Source: Propionibacteriales bacterium (GTDB lineage Bacteria; Actinomycetota; Actinomycetes; Propionibacteriales; Propionibacteriaceae). Taken from it: a stretch of DNA of 10,569 nucleotides. Location of the stretch: NCBI GenBank assembly GCA_017882655.1, contig JADGPB010000044.1:1-10569 (forward strand), in the 5' to 3' direction. The notes beneath the pieces are model-generated. The model saw nothing but the letters and a program-made list of their open reading frames with translations. It had not been told where the DNA came from and did no database searches. Shown piece by piece: positions 5,934-10,569 of the stretch. A program made the position numbers and the translations under genes. Every line of letters starts with the position of its first letter. Positions within the stretch are counted from its first letter, which is position 1.

Positions 5934-7240
5934 TGCTCCGACGAATCGACCTGCGCGATGCTGCTGACACCGACCTGGACTACGCGACCGTGGTGCCGCG
6001 GGCCGAGTTCGACGTCGAGCACGCGGTCGCGAGGGTCGAGCCGATCTGTACGGCGGTGCGAGAAGAAGGCGAAGCGGCCCTGATCCACTACAGCGAGAAG
6101 TTCGACGGGGTCGTCCCGCCGTCGCTGCGTGTCCCTGCCGAGGTGCTCGAGCGCTCCCTCGCCGAGCTCGATCCCCAGCTGCGTGCCGCGTTCGAGGAGT
6201 CGATCCGGCGTCGTCGTGCGGTGTGTGCCGACGAGGCCGCGATGCCGCAGCCGACGACCGAGCTGGCGCCGGGCGCCACCGTGACCACCCGGTTGGTGCC
6301 CGTGGGTCGGGTCGGCCTGTACGTACCGGGCGGACTCGCGCCGCTGGCCTCTTCCGTGATCATGAACGTGGTCCCGGCGCAAGCCGCGGGCGTCGGGTCG
6401 ATCGCCGTCTCGAGCCCACCCCAGAAGGACTTCGGCGGCCTGCCGCACCCCAACATCCTCGCTCTGTGCGCGCTGCTGGGCGTCGACGAGGTGTACGCCG
6501 TGGGGGGCGCCCAGGCCATCGCGATGTTCGCCTATGGCGTGCCGGGGCTGTGCCGCAAGGTCGACCTCGTCACCGGTCCGGGCAACATCTACGTCGTCGC
6601 CGCCAAGCGTCTCCTACGTGGCCGCGTCGGCATCGACTCCGAGGCCGGGCCGACCGAGATCGCGGTCCTCGCTGACGACAGCGCCGATCCCGTACACGTC
6701 GCTGCCGACCTCCTCAGCCAGGCCGAGCACGACCCCATGGCCGGATCCGTACTCGTCACCCCGTCGGTCACGCTCGCCGACGCCGTCGACGCCGCGTTGG
6801 AGCCCATGGCCGCCGCGACCCGTCACGCCGATCGCGTACGCACCGCTCTCACCGGCGAGCAGTCGGGCATCGTGCTGGTACGGGATCTCGAGCAGGGCAT
6901 CGCAGTGGTCGATGCCTACGCCGCCGAGCACCTCGAGATCCAGACCGTCGACGCGGCGAAGGTGGCGGCCCGCATCCGCAACGCCGGAGCGATCTTCGTC
7001 GGCCCGTACTCGCCGGTATCCCTCGGCGACTACTCGGCCGGATCGACGCACGTCCTGCCGACCGCGGCCGCGGCCCGTCACTCGTCGGGCCTCACGGTCG
7101 CGAGCTTCCGCCGTACGGTCCACGTCATCGCCTATGACGAGCCCGCTCTGCTCGCCCTCGCCGACGGGGTCGAGCGGTTCGCGCTCGCCGAGGACCTGCC
7201 CGCGCACGCCAACGCGGTCACGGTGAGGCGGCCCCGATGA
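5933..7240 (+). CDS. hisD: Histidinol dehydrogenase
   Basis: Catalyses the final two oxidations of histidine biosynthesis, L-histidinol to L-histidine with two NAD+, as a zinc-dependent cytoplasmic homodimer. Its 435 residues match the family length of about 430-440. Visible landmarks are GLYVPGGLAPLASSVIMN (128-145), VGGAQAIAMFAYG, TGPGNIYVVAAKR (214-226) and IDSEAGPTEI. By comparison with the E. coli enzyme, the zinc ligands are Q263 and H266 in LLSQAEHDP, D366 in GDYSAG and H425 in PAHANAVT. The general acid/base pair is E332-H333 in AEHLE, and H373 is also conserved. The GTG at 5933 puts RRIDLRD at the N-terminus, as expected for actinobacterial HisD. It is first in hisDCBH and overlaps hisC by four bases. 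Confidence 0.98.
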   Translation: MLRRIDLRDAADTDLDYATVVPRAEFDVEHAVARVEPICTAVREEGEAALIHYSEKFDGVVPPSLRVPAEVLERSLAELDPQLRAAFEESIRRRRAVCADEAAMPQPTTELAPGATVTTRLVPVGRVGLYVPGGLAPLASSVIMNVVPAQAAGVGSIAVSSPPQKDFGGLPHPNILALCALLGVDEVYAVGGAQAIAMFAYGVPGLCRKVDLVTGPGNIYVVAAKRLLRGRVGIDSEAGPTEIAVLADDSADPVHVAADLLSQAEHDPMAGSVLVTPSVTLADAVDAALEPMAAATRHADRVRTALTGEQSGIVLVRDLEQGIAVVDAYAAEHLEIQTVDAAKVAARIRNAGAIFVGPYSPVSLGDYSAGSTHVLPTAAAARHSSGLTVASFRRTVHVIAYDEPALLALADGVERFALAEDLPAHANAVTVRRPR

Positions 7241-8352
7241 AGGCCGATGTGACGCTCGCCGACCTTCCGCTGAGGCCTGAGCTGGTGGGGGAGGAGCCGT
7301 ACGGCGCCCCGCAGCTCGACGTACCCGTGCGCCTCAACGTCAACGAGAACCCGTTCCCGCCGTCGCCCCATGTCCGGCAGGAGATGGCGGACGCTGTCGT
7401 GGCTACCGCGTGCGAGGTGAACCGCTATCCCGACCGTGAGGCCTGGGCGTTGCGGCAGGCCCTCGCCGCGTACCTCGGTCACGGCGTCACCCCTGAGATG
7501 GTCTGGGCGGCCAACGGCTCCAACGAGGTGATGGTGCACGTCCTCAGCGCCTTCGGCGGTCCTGGCCGGTCGGTGCTGTCGTTCACGCCGACCTACTCCA
7601 TGTATCCCGAGTACGCCCGCAACACCCACACGACCTACCTCACTGCCCCGCGGAGGCCCGATCACACGCTGGATGCCGCCCTGGTCATGGATGCGATCGC
7701 CGAGCACGACCCGACCGTTGTCGTCATCACCACGCCCAACAACCCGACCGGTACGCCGACGCCGCTGGACGTGATCGGTGACGTACTGGCCGGCACCGAC
7801 GCGATCGTGGTCGTCGACGAGGCGTACCAGGAGTTCTCCCACGACCCCGACGCGACGTCGCTCACGCTGCTCCCCGAGCACGGCAACCTCGTGGTGAGCA
7901 GGACGATGAGCAAAGCGTTCGCGTTCGCAGGCGGCCGTCTCGGATACCTCGCTGCGAATCCAGCGATCGTCGACGCCCTGCGGATCGTGCGGCTTCCGTA
8001 CCACCTCTCGGCCCAGACGCAGGCGCTCGCCCTGGTTGCCCTCGCCAACGCGGGCGAGATGCTCGGTCAGGTCGACGTGCTGCGCCGCGTACGCGACGAG
8101 GCCCTGTTCCGACTGCCCGCGATGGGCGTCGAGGTCGTACCGTCCGACGCGAACTTCTGCCTGTTCGGTCGCTTCGCGGACCGGCATGATGTGTGGCAAC
8201 GGCTGCTGGACCGAGGCGTCCTCGTCCGCGAGACCGGACCGGCAGGCTACCTGCGGGTGTCGGCAGGCACGCCCGAAGAGATGGAGCGGTTCTACGCCGC
8301 TCTCGCGGAGGTCCTCGCCGAGGGCGCGCCGCGCGAGAAAGGGGAGTCATGA
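7237..8352 (+). CDS. hisC: Histidinol-phosphate aminotransferase
   Basis: A PLP-dependent class II aminotransferase that transfers the amino group of glutamate to imidazole acetol phosphate, giving L-histidinol phosphate. Its 371 residues are typical. RLNVNENPFPPSP (32-44) is the N-terminal substrate-binding motif. GSNEVMVHVL (94-103) starts the PLP phosphate-binding region. TTPNNPTGTP (165-174) carries N169, and VVDEAYQEF (192-200) carries D194, which pairs with the pyridine nitrogen, and Y197. The Schiff-base lysine is K226 in SRTMSKAFAFAGGRLGY, with R234 for the cofactor phosphate. GYLRVSAGT (337-345) holds the carboxylate-binding arginine R340. The ATG overlaps the hisD stop (ATGA) and the gene overlaps hisB by four bases. 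Fused or extra paralogues with aromatic-amino-acid specificity exist in actinobacteria, but the operon position makes the histidine role secure. Confidence 0.97.
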   Translation: MKADVTLADLPLRPELVGEEPYGAPQLDVPVRLNVNENPFPPSPHVRQEMADAVVATACEVNRYPDREAWALRQALAAYLGHGVTPEMVWAANGSNEVMVHVLSAFGGPGRSVLSFTPTYSMYPEYARNTHTTYLTAPRRPDHTLDAALVMDAIAEHDPTVVVITTPNNPTGTPTPLDVIGDVLAGTDAIVVVDEAYQEFSHDPDATSLTLLPEHGNLVVSRTMSKAFAFAGGRLGYLAANPAIVDALRIVRLPYHLSAQTQALALVALANAGEMLGQVDVLRRVRDEALFRLPAMGVEVVPSDANFCLFGRFADRHDVWQRLLDRGVLVRETGPAGYLRVSAGTPEEMERFYAALAEVLAEGAPREKGES

Positions 8353-8960
8353 GCAACCGTCGCGCGAAGGTGGAGCGTGTCACCAGCGAGTCGAACGTGT
8401 CGGTCGAGATCGACCTCGACGGTACGGGTGCGTCGTCGATCTCCACCGGCGTCGGCTTCTACGACCACATGCTCACCGCACTGAGCCGCCACTCGCTCAT
8501 CGACATGACGATCACGACGACCGGCGACGTCCACATCGACGGCCACCACAGCGTCGAGGACACCGCGATCGCGCTCGGCCAGGCGATCCGCGAGGCGCTC
8601 GGTGACAAGAAGGGGATCCGTCGCTTCGGCGATGCCCTGGTCCCGCTCGACGAGGCCCTCGCGCAGTGCGTCGTGGACGTCGCCGGTCGCCCGTACGTGT
8701 CCTGCACCGGCGAGCCGGAAGGCTACGAGTACGCGCTCATCAAAGGCTCCGGCGTGCCGTACGCCGGTTCCATGACCCGCCACGTCGTCGACTCGCTCGC
8801 CACGAACGCCGGGCTGTGCGTCCACCTCACGCTCCTCGCCGGCCGCGACCCGCACCACATCGCCGAGGCCCAGTACAAGGCGCTGGCCCGCGCGCTTCGC
8901 GCGGCCATCGAGCCTGACCCCAGGGTCACCGGTGTCCCGTCGACGAAGGGCGCTCTGTGA
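8349..8960 (+). CDS. hisB: Imidazoleglycerol-phosphate dehydratase
   Basis: Removes water from imidazoleglycerol phosphate to give imidazole acetol phosphate, the HisC substrate, using two manganese ions in a 24-subunit assembly. It is the monofunctional form: 203 residues with no histidinol-phosphatase domain, so the phosphatase must be encoded elsewhere. The duplicated metal motif HHxxE appears at H66-H67-E70 (DGHHSVEDT) and at H169-H170-E173 (PHHIAEAQYKALARALR). GVGFYDHML (34-42) carries H40, and SMTRHVVDSL carries H145. The frame is open upstream to 8193, but the ATG at 8349 is chosen. It follows AAGGGGAG, overlaps the hisC stop (ATGA) and matches the family N-terminus (RRAKVERVTSES). Confidence 0.98.
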   Translation: MSNRRAKVERVTSESNVSVEIDLDGTGASSISTGVGFYDHMLTALSRHSLIDMTITTTGDVHIDGHHSVEDTAIALGQAIREALGDKKGIRRFGDALVPLDEALAQCVVDVAGRPYVSCTGEPEGYEYALIKGSGVPYAGSMTRHVVDSLATNAGLCVHLTLLAGRDPHHIAEAQYKALARALRAAIEPDPRVTGVPSTKGAL

Positions 8961-9583
8961 CGGTGGCGCCGCGGGTGGCGGTCCTCGACTACGGGTCGGG
9001 GAACCTGCACTCGGCCACACGGGCGCTGGCGGAGGCGGGTGCCGATGTCGTGCTCACCGCCGATCCGGACGTGGCGACTGAGGCGGACGGCCTCGTCGTG
9101 CCGGGCGTCGGTGCGTTCGCCGCGTGCATGGAGGGGCTGCTCGCTGTGGGCGGCGACCGCATCATCCGTCGCCGGATCGAGCAGGACCGTCCGATCCTCG
9201 GCATCTGCGTCGGCCACCAGGTCCTGTTCGCCCATGGTGACGAACACGGCGACGTCGTCGACGGTTGCGGCATCTACCCGGGCCTCGTCACCCAGCTGCC
9301 GGCTGTACGGCTCCCGCACATGGGCTGGAACGAGGTCACGCCGGACGAAGGCACGGAGATGTTCGCCGGCGTGAGCGACCAGCGCTTCTACTTCGTCCAC
9401 TCGTACGCAGCCCTGTCGCGTGCCGACCTTCCCGAAGGCGCCACGATCACTTGGGCGCGCCACGAGGCATGCGACTTCGTGGCAGCGGTGGAGTGGGGCC
9501 GCGTCTGGTCCACGCAGTTCCATCCGGAGAAGTCCGGCGCCGCCGGCGCACGCCTCCTGCGCAACTGGCTAGCCACCTTGTGA
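8957..9583 (+). CDS. hisH: Imidazole glycerol phosphate synthase, glutamine amidotransferase subunit
   Basis: A class I glutamine amidotransferase that hydrolyses glutamine and channels ammonia to HisF, which makes imidazoleglycerol phosphate and AICAR from PRFAR. In its 208 residues the catalytic triad is complete: C84 in LGICVGHQVLF, and H189 and E191 in TQFHPEKSG. The oxyanion strand PGVG is at 49-52, and DYGSGNLHS at 11-19, GWNEV and FYFVHSYA are family signatures. The nucleophile motif reads GHQ where the HisH sequences I recall mostly read GMQ; GHQ is common in TrpG and CarA. It starts at a GTG overlapping the hisB stop (GTGA), with GAAGGG just upstream. Its partner hisF, and priA/hisA, do not follow here. 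A large palindrome begins 5 bases after its stop. Confidence 0.97.
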   Translation: MTVAPRVAVLDYGSGNLHSATRALAEAGADVVLTADPDVATEADGLVVPGVGAFAACMEGLLAVGGDRIIRRRIEQDRPILGICVGHQVLFAHGDEHGDVVDGCGIYPGLVTQLPAVRLPHMGWNEVTPDEGTEMFAGVSDQRFYFVHSYAALSRADLPEGATITWARHEACDFVAAVEWGRVWSTQFHPEKSGAAGARLLRNWLATL

Positions 9584-9587
9584 GAGT

Positions 9588-9701
9588 GGGGCCACTAGCT
9601 CACTCCGTACGACAGGCAATTGGTGCTGGTGGTGCGGGACATGCCGGGGGACTTGTCACTGGTGCCCCATTTGCCTGTCCGGGAGCGCGAGCGGGTGGCC
9701 C
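9588..9701. repeat. Large imperfect inverted repeat between hisH and the nuclease gene
   Basis: Two 31-base arms, 9589-9619 and 9671-9701, are imperfect reverse complements: 22 of 31 positions match without gaps, plus two G-T wobbles as RNA. Inner ends are a perfect 9-base match (GACAGGCAA / TTGCCTGTC) and outer ends a perfect 7-base match (GGGCCAC / GTGGCCC). The 51-base centre carries a near direct repeat, GGGACATG (9636-9643) and GGGACTTG (9648-9655). It lies between convergent genes, so a two-way transcription terminator is one reading. A small mobile or dispersed repeat (MITE/REP-like) is another. No flanking target duplication was seen. It accounts for nearly all of the 132-base gap from 9584 to 9715. 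Confidence 0.6.
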
Positions 9702-9715
9702 AGCTGCGCCGAACC

Positions 9716-10569
9716 TCAGACCGCTGCTCTGCGCGGTGGCGATGTGGTCGCGCCGGTGCGCCAGGACCAGAGCACCCAGACCACCCACTCCGGCGAAAGC
9801 ATGATGTCCTCGTACGTGAACCGCAGTGACGTCCAGCCATGGAGGGCATAGCCGGTGTGACGGGCGCAGTCGGCCCGCAGTCCCGCGCGTGTGCCGTGGT
9901 GCTCGAAGCCGTCCGCCTCGACCACGAGTCGCAGTTCCTCGTCTCCGAGGTCCGCGATCGCGAAGAATCCTGGCTCCGCCACAACGAGCTGCGGGGTGAG
10001 GTCAAGGCCGGCGGCGAGTGCGAGTGCCCGAAGTACGGACTCGAGCGGGTTCTTCGCGCGGCCGTCGGCGTGGGCCGCCACCCGCCTGATGGCGATGGAC
10101 CCGGGTCCGCGAGCATTCGCCGCTGCTCTGCGCAGGCTGGACGCCGTCACCATCCCTGACCTCAGGGCCGAGTCGGCGATCGCCAGGCCCTCATCGAACG
10201 GCAGGACCCGCGCGCAGTCGAGGACGGTACGCAAGGGACCGGTCACCCCCGCATCGCGTTCCGTGGCGCTGAGGTTGGCCCACCGGATCTGGACACCCTC
10301 CACCGCAACCCGTACGTGACGTTTCCGTGGGACGGTCACCCACACCTCGAGCGGTGATGTCTTCACCTTCCAGCCGTGATGAACCGCTGCGCTGAGGTGC
10401 GACATGGTCGCACAGAGGCTACGGGCCTGTTGCAGGTGTGTGGAGACTCCGCAGTTCTCGGGATCTGGCTCAACCCCCACTACCGCACCCCCGGCCAGCC
10501 GACTTCGTGCGTCGAGCTGGCCGCTCACGGTGGCAAGTTCGGTCGTCGCAGCGCCGTCGAGCCGCGTCC
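9716..10569 (-). CDS. AbiEi-like / DUF559-type PD-(D/E)XK nuclease-domain protein (5' end outside window)
   Basis: At least 283 residues of a two-part protein common in actinobacteria. The frame has no stop back to the window edge, so the GTG at 10528 is probably internal; upstream residues (TRLDGAATTELATVS) look like the start of the AbiEi-like winged-helix region. Counting from that GTG, a middle part (SHLSAAVHHGW, EVWVTVPRKR, GPLRTVLDCARVLPFDEGLAIADSALRSG) matches the pattern I recall for these proteins. The C-terminal Vsr/DUF559-like nuclease core has E163 (NPLESVLRALAL), D193 (IADLGDEELR) and E204-x-D206 (LVVEADGFEHHG), then ALHGWTSLRFTYEDIM. The active-site layout is thus complete by eye. 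It converges on hisH across the palindrome. Biological role unknown; a defence or DNA-repair link is only inference. Confidence 0.75.
   Translation of the reverse strand, partial: TRLDGAATTELATVSGQLDARSRLAGGAVVGVEPDPENCGVSTHLQQARSLCATMSHLSAAVHHGWKVKTSPLEVWVTVPRKRHVRVAVEGVQIRWANLSATERDAGVTGPLRTVLDCARVLPFDEGLAIADSALRSGMVTASSLRRAAANARGPGSIAIRRVAAHADGRAKNPLESVLRALALAAGLDLTPQLVVAEPGFFAIADLGDEELRLVVEADGFEHHGTRAGLRADCARHTGYALHGWTSLRFTYEDIMLSPEWVVWVLWSWRTGATTSPPRRAAV

Noticed and set aside
7132..8199. 355-codon open frame on the minus strand opposite hisC
   Set aside because: It is antisense to a gene with complete aminotransferase motifs, and no recognisable domain was found in it.
8193..8348. N-terminal extension of hisB from 8193
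   Set aside because: It overlaps the hisC 3' end and adds sequence unlike HisB. The ATG at 8349 has a good ribosome binding site and the normal 4-base overlap.
9595..10116. Minus-strand frame of 173 codons covering the palindrome, and a plus-strand frame 9620-9829
   Set aside because: Both overlap the nuclease-domain gene and the inverted repeat. Their translations are low-complexity and the repeat explains the region better. No start or ribosome binding site supports them.

Overview
The window is high-GC bacterial DNA with GTG starts, many 1-4 nt stop/start overlaps and some genes that look leaderless. The gene families point to an actinobacterium, most likely in or near the Nocardioidaceae (Nocardioides/Aeromicrobium type). 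This rests on recognised families and gene order only; no database search was possible.

Layout from left to right. (1) 1-1368 (+): the C-terminal 455 residues of the replicative DNA polymerase III alpha subunit DnaE, cut by the window edge. (2) 1411-2124 (+): a four-helix membrane protein resembling the actinobacterial DUF2567 family. (3) 2148-4995 (-): a compact four-gene unit read right to left. It holds a DUF554 membrane protein, a YbaK/EbsC-type Cys-tRNA(Pro) deacylase, a small RBBP9/YdeN-like alpha/beta hydrolase and an aminoglycoside-phosphotransferase-fold kinase. The first three are joined by TGATG one-base overlaps. (4) 5081-5823 (+): a two-gene cassette, divergent from the DUF554 unit, made of a small ribbon-helix-helix protein coupled by ATGA to an SRPBCC (START/Bet v1-like) protein, with a hairpin straight after its stop. 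(5) 5933-9583 (+): hisD-hisC-hisB-hisH, each coupled to the next by a 4-nt overlap, starting at a probably leaderless GTG. These enzymes cover the last two steps of histidine biosynthesis (HisC, HisD), the dehydratase (HisB) and the glutaminase half of IGP synthase (HisH). (6) 9588-9701: a large imperfect palindrome just after hisH. (7) 9716 to the window end (-): a convergent gene, open at its 5' end, with an AbiEi-like N-terminal region and a C-terminal DUF559/Vsr-like nuclease domain.

Most of the window is core housekeeping DNA. The least explained parts are the RHH-SRPBCC cassette, which looks like a conserved small regulatory or sensing pair of unknown job, and the palindrome plus nuclease gene. 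These last two stand where actinobacterial his operons normally continue with priA/hisA and hisF. No tRNA, rRNA, CRISPR array or complete insertion sequence was found.
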